Made by a program: the position numbers and the translations under genes
The notes under the pieces: generated by a model
Seen by the model: only the letters and a program-made list of their open reading frames with translations
The model's database searches: none
What the model was told of the DNA's origin: nothing
Assembly: GCA_016870485.1 (NCBI GenBank)
Contig: VGBM01000001.1
Coordinates: forward strand, 33,786 to 97,785
DNA: 64,000 nucleotides
Reading direction: 5' to 3'
From: Actinomycetota bacterium
GTDB taxonomy: Bacteria > Actinomycetota > Thermoleophilia > Gaiellales > F1-60-MAGs149
In this document: positions 34,949-43,004 of the stretch, one piece after another
Position numbering within the stretch: position 1 is the first letter of the stretch
Layout: each line of letters starts with the position of its first letter

Positions 34949-36085
34949 GTGGCACACGTTCCCGAGCCCCCGCCGCGCGTCGAGGTCACCATCGCGACGC
35001 GGACCCTCGTCCGCATCCTGCTGACGCTCCTGGCGTTCGGAATCGTGGTCTTCGGGGTCTGGCAGGTGCGCTCGGTCCTGACCCTGATCGTCGTGGCCGC
35101 GTTCCTCGCGCTCGCGCTGAACCCGATCGTGTCGGTGCTGGAGAAGCGCCTCGGCGGCCGCCGTGGGATCGCCGCCGGGCTCGTCATCCTCGGCGTGATC
35201 GTTCTCGTGGGGCTGATCGTGGCGGCCCTGGTGACGCCCGTCTACAACGAGATTCGCACGCTGGCCGCGCGCGCGCCGGCCCTCGTCGACGACCTGCGCA
35301 CGTGGGGGCCGTTCGCGGACCTCGACGCCCGCTACGACTTTCTCAGCCGGACCCGCGATCTCGTCGACGAGTACGCGGACCGCCTGCCCGCGCAGGCCAG
35401 CAACCTGCTCGGCGTCGCGACCGCCGTCGTGACGGGCTTCGGCAAGGCGCTGACGGTGCTGTTCATGACGCTGTTCCTCCTCCTCGAGATCCCGCGCATG
35501 ACGCGCGCGATCACGGAGCTCCTGCGGCCGGGCTACGCCGACCGCTCGCTCGAGGTCTTCGAGCAGGTCAACGGCACGATCGCCCGCTGGACGGGCGGCG
35601 TCCTCCTGATCGCCCTGATCGCCGGCACCACGATGGGTCTGACCGCGTGGGTCCTTGGCGTGCCGTACGCGCTCGCGCTCGGGCTCCTGGTCGGCCTGCT
35701 CGCCCTGATCCCGCTGATCGGCGCCACGATCGGCTCGGCGATCGCCGTGCTCGTTGCGCTCACCCAGTCCGTCACCTCCGCGCTGATCCTGCTCGTCTTC
35801 GCGGTCGTCTACCAGCTCGTTGAGAATCACGTCATCCAGCCCGTGGTGATGCGCCGCACCGTCGACGTGTCGCCCTTCATCGTGCTCGCGAGCGTGCTCG
35901 TCGGCGCGTCGCTCCTCGGCATCATCGGGGCGCTGCTCGCGATCCCGGTGGCCGGCAGCGTGCAGGTCGTCCTGCGCGAGATCCTCAAGGCCCGGCGCGC
36001 CTCCGTGGCCGCGGAGCGCGAATTCCTGACCAGCGTCCGGCAGGCCACGCTTGACGCCGTCGAGCCGACCGTGGAGGGGGACTAG
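34949..36085 (+). CDS. AI-2E/PerM-family transporter
   Basis: A 378-residue permease with about eight hydrophobic segments. The signature ALALNPIVSVLEKRLGGRRG near the N-terminus and VVYQLVENHVIQPVVMRRTV followed by SPFIVLASVLVGASLLGIIGALLAIP near the C-terminus fit the AI-2E transporter family. Members export small molecules or ions (autoinducer-2 in one case, sodium/proton exchange in others). Its TAG stop is directly followed by the GTG of the DsbA-like gene, so the two are cotranscribed. Confidence 0.88.
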   Translation: MAHVPEPPPRVEVTIATRTLVRILLTLLAFGIVVFGVWQVRSVLTLIVVAAFLALALNPIVSVLEKRLGGRRGIAAGLVILGVIVLVGLIVAALVTPVYNEIRTLAARAPALVDDLRTWGPFADLDARYDFLSRTRDLVDEYADRLPAQASNLLGVATAVVTGFGKALTVLFMTLFLLLEIPRMTRAITELLRPGYADRSLEVFEQVNGTIARWTGGVLLIALIAGTTMGLTAWVLGVPYALALGLLVGLLALIPLIGATIGSAIAVLVALTQSVTSALILLVFAVVYQLVENHVIQPVVMRRTVDVSPFIVLASVLVGASLLGIIGALLAIPVAGSVQVVLREILKARRASVAAEREFLTSVRQATLDAVEPTVEGD

Positions 36086-36572
36086 GTGGACGCCGCACCG
36101 CGCATCCTGATCTGGTCGGACTACCTCTGACCCTTCTGCCATGTCGCCTGCGAGCGGGCGACATGGCTCGAGCGCCCGTACGGCGCCGAGATCGAGTGGC
36201 TGCCCTGGGACCTGTATCCCGAGTACCCCCGAGGGCATCCCGCGCTCCGAGCTCGCCCGCGAGGCGAGCCGGCACCCGGCCTACCACGGGGCGGCGATGG
36301 CGGCGCTCTGGGAGCAGAGCCGCGACGTCTCCGACCCGGACGTGGTGCGCGCCGTGGCCGTCGGAGCCGGGCTCGACCCCACGCCGGTCGACGAGGCGAT
36401 CGCGCCGCGCCGCTTCCGGACCGTCGTCGAGGCCTCCAGGCGCGAGGCGCACCGGCTCGGCATCAACGCCGTGCCCGCCTTCGCCGTCGACGAGCGCGAC
36501 CTGATTCTGGGCGCCCAGCCGCAGGCCGCCTTCGAGCACCTCCTGACCGGGCGCGAGCGCCCCGACGCGTAG
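36086..36572 (+). CDS. Probable selenocysteine-containing DsbA/FrnE-like oxidoreductase, with a +1 frameshift
   Basis: A thioredoxin-fold oxidoreductase reading VDAAPRILIWSDYL-TGA-PFCHVACER. Family members have CPFC or CPWC at this place, so TGA (codon 15, 36128-36130) replaces the first active-site Cys and would encode selenocysteine (UPFC). GGAGGGGG ends 5-6 nt before the GTG. A strong hairpin follows the TGA. The frame then shifts by +1 at a C-run (36226-36230): the family-like C-terminus (PEGIPRSEL to LILGAQPQAAFEHLL, stop 36570-36572) is in the next frame. Joined, the product is 161 residues, about 45 short of usual relatives. It could be a compact selenoprotein, a gene with a sequence error, or one starting to decay. 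Confidence 0.65.
36138..36167 (+). promoter_or_regulatory. Bacterial SECIS-like stem-loop
   Basis: Perfect 11-bp stem GCCATGTCGCC/GGCGACATGGC with loop TGCGAGCG. The loop starts 18 nt after the TGA and has a G within its first two bases, matching the published bacterial SECIS model (loop 16-37 nt downstream). It lies inside the coding sequence. Confidence 0.7.
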
Positions 36573-36583
36573 CCGACTCCCGC

Positions 36584-36612
36584 TGGGAATCGAACATATG
36601 TTCGACTAGAAT
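36584..36612 (+). promoter_or_regulatory. SOS promoter with LexA box for imuB-dnaE2
   Basis: TCGAACATATGTTCGA at 36590-36605 is a perfect palindrome that fits the actinobacterial LexA consensus GAAC-N4-GTTC. It lies between a -35-like TGGGAA (36584-36589) and -10 TAGAAT (36607-36612), spacing 17, so bound LexA would cover the promoter. The imuB GTG follows 9 nt later. Confidence 0.85.
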
Positions 36613-36621
36613 CGGCAGGGC

Positions 36622-37806
36622 GTGCTGATCGCCCTGCTCATCCCGCGCCTGCCCCTGCAGGCCGCCCTCGCCGCCCGCCCGGGCCCGCCGCCGTCCGAGC
36701 CGATGGCCGTCGGCCCCGACCCCCTGGGCGCCCCGCGCGTCGATGCGCCGTCGGCGGCCGCCGCCGCGATGGGCGTCCGCGCCGGCATGCCGCTGTCGGA
36801 GGCGCTCGCGCTCTGCCCTGGCCTCGCGCTGGTGCCGCCCGACCCCGCAGGGGCACGGCGGCTCGGCGAGCGCCTGCTCGTCGGCGTCGAGGGGCTGGGG
36901 CTGCCCGTGGAGCCACTCGGCGCGGACCGCGCCCTGCTCGACGCCGCCCCCGGCCTGCGCCTGCACGGCGGGCCCGCGCGCCTCGTGGCGCGCCTGCAGG
37001 GGCTGCTGCCGGACGCGGGCCTGCGGATCGGGGCGGCGCCCGCCCGCTTCGCCGCGCTCGCCGCGGCCCGCAACGCCCGCCGGCGGCCGCGGATCCTCGC
37101 CGCCGCCGAGCTGCTCGCGGCGCTCGCGCCCCTGCCCGTGCGCCTCCTGCACGAGGACGGCGGCCTCGACCCGGACGTCTGCCGGGCGCTCGAGCTGGTC
37201 GGCATCGACCGCCTCGGCGGGCTCGCCACGCTGCCGCGGCTGTCGGTGCGCGACCGCTTCGGCGCCGAGGGCCTGCGCGGCTGGCGGATGAGCCGCGGCG
37301 AGGACGGCGGCGCGATCGCGCCCCGGCGCGCCGAGACCGCCGTGCGTGCGACGCTCGCGCCGCCCCACCCGGTGGCCACCGACCAGGCCCTCGAGCGGGC
37401 GCTCGCGGTGCTGGTCGCCGATGCCCTCGCCGACCCGGCCCGCGGGCTGCGCGAGCCGCGCCTCGTGCGGCTGGAGGCCGACCTGATCACGGGCGAGTCG
37501 TGGCTCTGCGAGGCGCCGCTGCGCGAGCCCACCGCCGACGCCCGGCGGCTCGTGCTGGCGCTCCTGCCGAAGGCACGGCGGCTGCCCGCCCCCGCGGAGC
37601 GCCTCGCCGTCGTGCTCGGTCGGCTCGCGCCCGGCGGGCGCCAGCTCAGCCTCCTGCCCACGGGCGGCGAGGAGCGCGACGACCGGATCGGCGACGCCGA
37701 GCGGCAGGTGCGCGCCGCCGTCGGCCCCACCGCGCTCCTGCGTATCGTCGGTGCGGAGACCGGCAGCCGGCTGCCTGAGCGCCGCTACGGGCTGCGGCCG
37801 CGATGA
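36622..37806 (+). CDS. imuB: ImuB-like Y-family polymerase homologue
   Basis: A 394-residue Y-family-like protein of the DNA-damage mutasome. It keeps the fold (LPVRLLHEDGGLDPDVCRAL, VGIDRLGGLATLP, MSRGEDGG) but lacks the acidic metal-binding residues at the N-terminus (IPRLPLQAALAAR in place of DMDAF). Known ImuB proteins are likewise inactive and act as adaptors. RQLSLL near the C-terminus resembles a beta-clamp-binding motif. GTG at 36622 lies under LexA control. The stop overlaps the next ATG (ATGA). imuA is not present. Confidence 0.85.
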   Translation: MLIALLIPRLPLQAALAARPGPPPSEPMAVGPDPLGAPRVDAPSAAAAAMGVRAGMPLSEALALCPGLALVPPDPAGARRLGERLLVGVEGLGLPVEPLGADRALLDAAPGLRLHGGPARLVARLQGLLPDAGLRIGAAPARFAALAAARNARRRPRILAAAELLAALAPLPVRLLHEDGGLDPDVCRALELVGIDRLGGLATLPRLSVRDRFGAEGLRGWRMSRGEDGGAIAPRRAETAVRATLAPPHPVATDQALERALAVLVADALADPARGLREPRLVRLEADLITGESWLCEAPLREPTADARRLVLALLPKARRLPAPAERLAVVLGRLAPGGRQLSLLPTGGEERDDRIGDAERQVRAAVGPTALLRIVGAETGSRLPERRYGLRPR

Positions 37807-38057
37807 AGGCGCGGCTGCGCGGCCTGCCCGGCCAGCGCCCCCGCCGCTGCGCGGTCGCCGCCGGGCCCGACGGGCGCCCGCGGTCCGTCGACGGGCGCGC
37901 CGTGGCCGCCCTGCGGGAGGAGTGGCGCGTCGAGGAGGGCTGGTGGGGCGAGCCCGTGCGGCGGCGCTACTTCGAGGTCGTGCTCGAGCCGGGCCGGGTC
38001 GCGGTCGTCTTCGAGGACCGCCGCCGGCCCGGCGAGTGGTGGCGCCATGGGCGCTGA
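37803..38057 (+). CDS. Small protein between imuB and dnaE2 (DUF6504-like)
   Basis: An 84-residue basic protein with a Trp/Arg-rich second half (EEWRVEEGWWGEPVRRRYFE, RRRPGEWWRHGR). Small proteins of this kind are often found between the Y-polymerase and dnaE2 genes of actinobacteria and are annotated DUF6504; that identification is from memory of the gene order. ATG overlaps the imuB stop, and its end overlaps the dnaE2 start by 11 nt, so all three are coupled. A mutasome accessory role is inferred. Confidence 0.75.
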   Translation: MKARLRGLPGQRPRRCAVAAGPDGRPRSVDGRAVAALREEWRVEEGWWGEPVRRRYFEVVLEPGRVAVVFEDRRRPGEWWRHGR

Positions 38058-41000
38058 GGCGGCCTACGCCGAGCTGCACTGCCACTCGGCCTACTCCTTC
38101 CTCGACGGCGCCGCCCAGCCGGAGGAGCTCGTCGACCGGGCCGCCCGCCTCGGCCTCGCCGGGCTCGCCCTGACCGACCACGATAACCTCTGCGCCGCCC
38201 TGCCCTTCGCGCAGACCGCCCGCGCCGCGGGCCTCGCCCCGATCACGGGCTGTGAGCTGACCGTCGCGGACGCCGACGGCCCGTTCCACCTCGTGCTCCT
38301 GGCCGAGGACCGCGCCGGCTACGCCGCCCTCTGCCACCTGATCACGCTCGCCCACGCGGGCACGCGACCCGGCGGCGGCCCCGCGCTCGACCCCGTCGGC
38401 GACCTGGCCGCCGTCCTCGAGCAGGCCGGCGGCCTGACCTGCCTGACGGGCTGCCCGACCCACGGCGCGCTGGCGGGGCCCGATCCGGGCGTCGCGCGCC
38501 GGCGCCGCGACCTCCTGCTCGCGGCCTTCGGGGAGCGGCTCGCGGTCGAGCTGCAGCGCCCGCTGTGGCAGGGCAGCGAGGCCGTCCTGCGGCGGCTCAT
38601 CGGCCTCGCCCGCGAGCGCGGCCTGCCCATCGCCGCCACGAACGACGTGCACATCCACCTGCGCCGCCGCGGCCCCCTGCAGGACGCGCTCGTCGCGATC
38701 CGCACCCACGCGCCGCTCGGGTCGCAGACGGAGGCCCTGCGCGGCAACCGCGAGCACGTCCTCAAGGGCCCCGCGGAGATGGCGCGGCTCTTCCACGACC
38801 TGCCCGAGGCGATCGCGGAGACCCTGCGGATCGCCGAGCGCTGCCGCTTCGACGTCACCGCCGACCTCGGCTACCGGCCGCCCGACGGCGCCCCCGACCC
38901 CGACCGGGCGCTCGCGGAGCTCTGCCGCGCCCGGCTCGACGAGCGCTACCCGACCGGACGCAGCGCGGCCCTCGGACGGCTCGAGACCGAGCTCGCGCTG
39001 ATCCGCCGGCACGGCCTCGCCGGCTTCTTCCTCCTGCACCGCGACATCCTCGAGCTGGCCCGCGCGGTGGCGGCCGAGGTGCGCGGCGCCGATGCGGCCC
39101 GCGCGGTCCTGCCGCCCGGCCGGGGGCGCGGCTCGAGCGTGGGCTCGATCGTCTGCTACCTGACCGGCCTCTCGCACGTCGATCCGCTCGCCGCGGGGCT
39201 GTCCCTCGGGCGCTTCCTCAACGAGGAGCTTGCGTCCACGCCCGACATCGACCTCGACTTCCCCCGCGACATCCGCGAGCGGCTGATCCTGCGCATCCAC
39301 GAGCGCTACGGCGCGGGGCGCTCCGCCCTCGTCGGGGCCTTCGCCACGTACCGGGCGCGCGGGGCGATCCGCGAGCTCGGCCGCGCGCTGTCTCTGCCCA
39401 CCGCCGACATCGCCCGCCTGGCCGCGGCCTCGGACGGGTGGAACGCCGAGGCCGTCGGCGAGGAGATCCGCTGCGTACCCGGTCTCGCCGAGCGGGCCGA
39501 CGAGCCGCGCCTGCGCCTGCTCGCGACGCTCTGCCGCCAGATCGCGGGCCTGCCCCGGCACCTCTCCCAGCACCCCGGCGGGATGATCGTGTCCGACCGG
39601 CCCCTCGACGGAATCGTGCCGCTCCAGCCCGCGGCGATGGCGGGCCGCACCATCTGCCAGTGGGACAAGGACGCCTGCGCGGACGCGGGCCTGCTCAAGA
39701 TCGACCTGCTCGGACTCGGCATGCTCAGCGCCGTCGAGCGCTGCGTCCAGGAGATCGCCCGCACGGGGCCGGCGATCGACCTCTCGCGGATCCCGCTCGA
39801 CGACCCGGGCGTGTACCGCGAGATCCAGGCCGCCGACACGGTCGGCGTCTTCCAGATCGAGTCGCGCGCGCAGATGCAGACGCTCCTGCGCGTGCAGCCC
39901 GAGTGCCTCGACGACCTCGTCGTGGAGGTCGCGCTGGTCCGGCCCGGCCCGATCCAGGGCGGCGCCGTGCACCCGTACATCAACCGCCGCACGGCCCGCC
40001 GCGCCGACCCGGACTGCCCGATCCCCTACGACCACCCGCTGCTCGAGGAGCCGCTGCGCGAGACACTCGGCGTGATCATCTTCCAGGATCAGGTGCTCGA
40101 CGTCGCGCAGGCGCTCGCGGGCTTCACGCCGGGCCAGGCGGAGGCCCTGCGCCGCGCCATGAGCCGCCGCCGCAGCCGCGCCGCGATCGGCGCGCAGTGG
40201 CGGGCCTTCCGGGACGGCGCCGCCCGTCGCGGCGTGCCCGAGGAGACGGCGCGCACCGTCTTCCGGCGGATCCTGGCCTTCTCCGCCTTCGGCTTCCCGA
40301 AGTCGCACTCGGCGGCCTTCGCGCTGCTCGCCTACCAGAGCGCGTGGCTCCGCCACCACCACCCGGCTGCCTTCCTCGCGGCGCTCCTGGCCGAGCAGCC
40401 GATGGGCTTCTACCCACCGGCCTCGCTCCTGCGCGACGCCGAGCGCCGCGGCGTGCCGCTGCACCCGATCGACGTCAACCGCTCCGCCGTCGAGGCGCAG
40501 GTCGAGGCCGCGGACGGCGGCGTGCGCCTCGGGCTGCGCCAGGCCGCGGGCCTCGGCCGCGAGGACGCCGAGGCGCTCGTCGCCGAGCGCGCCGGCAGCG
40601 GGCCCTTCCGCGACCTGCGCGACCTCGCGCACCGCGTCGACCTGCCCCGCGACCGGCTCGAGGCGCTGGTGGCCGCCGGCGCCTGCGACGGACTCGGCGA
40701 GCGCCGCCATCTGCTCTGGGAGCTCGGCCTCGCGGTGCGGTCGGCGCGCGGACCCGGCGGGCGCCAGCTGGTCCTCGACCTGCGCCTCGGGGAGGCGCCG
40801 CCCCTGCCCGAGCCGAGCGCGTGGGAGCTGCTCGTGGCCGACTACGCGCACACCGGCGTGTCCCTGCGCACCCACCCGATCGCGCAGCTGCGGGCCGCGC
40901 TCGAGGGCGCCACGGACAGCCGGCGCCTGGAGGGGCTGCCGCACGGGACGCCGGTGCGGCTGCCCGGGCTCGCCGTCGCGCGCCAGCGGCCGGCCAGCGC

Positions 41001-41289
41001 GCGCGGCGTGGTCTTCCTGCTGCTGGAGGACGAGCACGGCCTCGTCAACCTCGTCCTGATGCCGGACGTCTACGAGCGCCACCGGCTGCTCGCCCGCGCC
41101 GAGCCGCTGCTCCTCGCGGAGGGCGTCGTCGAGCGCCGCGACCGGCAGCTCAACGTCGTCGTCGACCAGCTCAGCCCGCTCGGCGCGCCGGGGAGGCCGG
41201 CCCTCGCCGCGGAGGCCCGGGACCCGGCTGAGCTGCGCCGCGTCGCGCCGGCGCCACAGCACTTCGCGCAGGGCCGGCGGCGGGCGTAG
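38047..41289 (+). CDS. dnaE2: Error-prone DNA polymerase DnaE2
   Basis: A 1080-residue C-family polymerase used for translesion synthesis and induced mutagenesis. The PHP domain begins AELHCHSAYSFLDGAAQPEE. Polymerase catalytic Asps are in TPDIDLDFPRD. GRGRGSSVGSIVCYLTGLSHVDPL and GVIIFQDQVLDVAQ are family motifs, and an OB-fold follows near the C-terminus. Length and gene order distinguish it from replicative DnaE1. It is expected to work with ImuB and the beta clamp and to be induced by LexA cleavage. Confidence 0.95.
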   Translation: MGAEAAYAELHCHSAYSFLDGAAQPEELVDRAARLGLAGLALTDHDNLCAALPFAQTARAAGLAPITGCELTVADADGPFHLVLLAEDRAGYAALCHLITLAHAGTRPGGGPALDPVGDLAAVLEQAGGLTCLTGCPTHGALAGPDPGVARRRRDLLLAAFGERLAVELQRPLWQGSEAVLRRLIGLARERGLPIAATNDVHIHLRRRGPLQDALVAIRTHAPLGSQTEALRGNREHVLKGPAEMARLFHDLPEAIAETLRIAERCRFDVTADLGYRPPDGAPDPDRALAELCRARLDERYPTGRSAALGRLETELALIRRHGLAGFFLLHRDILELARAVAAEVRGADAARAVLPPGRGRGSSVGSIVCYLTGLSHVDPLAAGLSLGRFLNEELASTPDIDLDFPRDIRERLILRIHERYGAGRSALVGAFATYRARGAIRELGRALSLPTADIARLAAASDGWNAEAVGEEIRCVPGLAERADEPRLRLLATLCRQIAGLPRHLSQHPGGMIVSDRPLDGIVPLQPAAMAGRTICQWDKDACADAGLLKIDLLGLGMLSAVERCVQEIARTGPAIDLSRIPLDDPGVYREIQAADTVGVFQIESRAQMQTLLRVQPECLDDLVVEVALVRPGPIQGGAVHPYINRRTARRADPDCPIPYDHPLLEEPLRETLGVIIFQDQVLDVAQALAGFTPGQAEALRRAMSRRRSRAAIGAQWRAFRDGAARRGVPEETARTVFRRILAFSAFGFPKSHSAAFALLAYQSAWLRHHHPAAFLAALLAEQPMGFYPPASLLRDAERRGVPLHPIDVNRSAVEAQVEAADGGVRLGLRQAAGLGREDAEALVAERAGSGPFRDLRDLAHRVDLPRDRLEALVAAGACDGLGERRHLLWELGLAVRSARGPGGRQLVLDLRLGEAPPLPEPSAWELLVADYAHTGVSLRTHPIAQLRAALEGATDSRRLEGLPHGTPVRLPGLAVARQRPASARGVVFLLLEDEHGLVNLVLMPDVYERHRLLARAEPLLLAEGVVERRDRQLNVVVDQLSPLGAPGRPALAAEARDPAELRRVAPAPQHFAQGRRRA

Positions 41290-41292
41290 GCC

Positions 41293-42951
41293 TCAGCGGT
41301 AGACGATCACGGGCATGCCGACCGTCGTGAACTCCCACGCGACGGGGGCGTCGCCGAACGGCAGCCGCACGCAGCCGTGACTGGCCGGATAGTCGGGCAC
41401 GTCGGCGTACTCGTGGAACGCGATGCCCTGGTTGAAGTAGACGGCATAGGGCAGCCACTGCTTGAACGGCCTCGACCAGCTCATGCGCTCCTTGCGGGTG
41501 ACGCTGAAGCGGCCCGGCGGAGTGTCGCCGGTGGCGCCCGTCGAGACCTGGATCGCGCGCTCCACCTTGCCCCGGCCGTTGACAAGCAGCGCCACCTGGT
41601 TGGTCAGGTCGACCTCGACGTGGGGCCCCTCCCCCGGGAAGCGCGCGGACGGCCTCTCGGCGCGCATCACGCGCGCGAACGTCCGCGCCCCGGCCGTGCC
41701 GTCGCGCTCGCGCCGCAACGTGCCCTGGAAGGCATTGACGGCATGCCACGTCATGGCGCCGTACTGCCCGTTGACGAAACGCGGGGAGAGGTACCCGAGG
41801 CGGGCGAGGTGCTGCTGCAGCGCGCGCACGCCGGGCCCGCTGTCGCCGAGCTCGTAGCCACCCGCGAAGCCCGAGCCGGGGTCGCGCCCGGAGGCGGCGC
41901 GGAAGCCGACGGCGAAGTAGCCGGAGGCCGCGACCTTGCCCCACCCGCTCAGGCGCTTGGCTCCCGCGCTCAGCGAGTTTCGGGTGTCGGTGCCCATGCC
42001 GCTGACGATCGCGCCGTCCCCGCCGTCGAGGACCGTCCAGCCGATCAGCCAGTTGAGGACGCCGCTCGACCAGTGCATGGTCTCGCGCGAGGTGCGCACG
42101 GAGCGCTCCATACGGCTCACGCCTTGGCCGCTCGTCCAGCGGCGCACGTCGACGATCGTCTGGACGCGGGCCACGTTGTCGAAGATCACGGGCACGTTGC
42201 GGGTGGCGTCGCGGAGGCTCGCGTCGAGCTGATCGCCGGAGGAGCGCGAGAAGCGCTGGCGCCCATCGGACGGCGGGTGGACGCCGTAGACCACGTTCCG
42301 GTCCCGCATCGCGGCGATCCAGTTGATGGAGACGGAGCGCGAGCCGTGGGGCAGGTTGACGACGATCGGGGTGCGCACGCCCGCGTCGCGCAGGGCGCGC
42401 AGGTGGCGCTGCTGCGACCAGATCCACGACTCGGTGTCGCCGCAGGCGACGCCGGTCAGGTGCACGCCGCAGTCGGGGTCGACGTCGGGGAGGTACCAGA
42501 CGTTGTCCCGGCCCCTGAACCAGCTCGCGAGCTCGCGCAGCCACGGCGTCTGGTCCCGGTCGCCGATCGCGACGTTCGCGACCAGCAGGATCAGGCCGCG
42601 CGAGGCGGCCAGCCGCTGCAGCCGCAGGAGCGCGCGGCGATGCTCCGGCGTGTTGGCGAGGCTCGAGACGTTGACGCGCACGACGTTGCCGCCGATCCGC
42701 TGGATCTGCCGGAACGCGCGCGGCGCGCCCGTGATGGAGACGGGCGGGAGCGCCTGGCCGGGCCGGGTCGGGGCGAAGCGGCCCTCGCCCCAGAGCACGC
42801 CGCGCACCTTCAGCTCCTGACGGGAGCCGTCGAGGATGCGGTCGCCCTTGACGCGCGCGGGCTTGCCGTCGGCGACGGCCGAGCCCCCCATCAGGGCGAC
42901 GAGGGCGAGCGCGGTCGCGGTCGCGGTGGTGCGTGTCCGGCGGCGCGGCAC
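41293..42951 (-). CDS. Secreted L,D-transpeptidase with glycosidase-like barrel and peptidoglycan-binding domain
   Basis: A 552-residue exported protein. After a signal peptide (about 1-30), residues about 35-330 resemble a GH5-type barrel (LKVRGVLWGEG, IGGNVVRVNVSSLAN, NVWYLPDVDPDC, NVVYGVHPPS, VPVIFDN). The NEP and GEF catalytic positions read VDP and FDN, so it is probably inactive as a glycosidase. A peptidoglycan-binding module follows (ELGDSGPGVRALQQHLARLG). The YkuD domain ends in SHGCVRL with catalytic C527. It likely cross-links or anchors peptidoglycan. GTG at 42951 has GAAGGG upstream. Confidence 0.8.
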   Translation of the reverse strand: MPRRRTRTTATATALALVALMGGSAVADGKPARVKGDRILDGSRQELKVRGVLWGEGRFAPTRPGQALPPVSITGAPRAFRQIQRIGGNVVRVNVSSLANTPEHRRALLRLQRLAASRGLILLVANVAIGDRDQTPWLRELASWFRGRDNVWYLPDVDPDCGVHLTGVACGDTESWIWSQQRHLRALRDAGVRTPIVVNLPHGSRSVSINWIAAMRDRNVVYGVHPPSDGRQRFSRSSGDQLDASLRDATRNVPVIFDNVARVQTIVDVRRWTSGQGVSRMERSVRTSRETMHWSSGVLNWLIGWTVLDGGDGAIVSGMGTDTRNSLSAGAKRLSGWGKVAASGYFAVGFRAASGRDPGSGFAGGYELGDSGPGVRALQQHLARLGYLSPRFVNGQYGAMTWHAVNAFQGTLRRERDGTAGARTFARVMRAERPSARFPGEGPHVEVDLTNQVALLVNGRGKVERAIQVSTGATGDTPPGRFSVTRKERMSWSRPFKQWLPYAVYFNQGIAFHEYADVPDYPASHGCVRLPFGDAPVAWEFTTVGMPVIVYR

Positions 42952-42992
42952 GTCGGACCCTTCGCCCCACGGGGGCCGTTTCCTCCCGGGTG

Positions 42993-42998
42993 TACCCT
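42993..42998 (+). promoter_or_regulatory. Leaderless -10 (TACCCT) for the GH-like protein at 43005
   Basis: Ends 6 nt before the GTG at 43005. Confidence 0.5.
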
Positions 42999-43004
42999 GA
43001 GGCG

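Noticed and set aside
32807..36238. Minus-strand frame of 1143 codons opposite trpS, overlapping SDR and AI-2E genes
   Set aside because: It spans several genes in different frames and has no recognisable domains.
36463..41262. Minus-strand open frame of 1599 codons across imuB and dnaE2
   Set aside because: It is an antisense shadow of two well-supported plus-strand genes. High GC content removes stop codons on the opposite strand.
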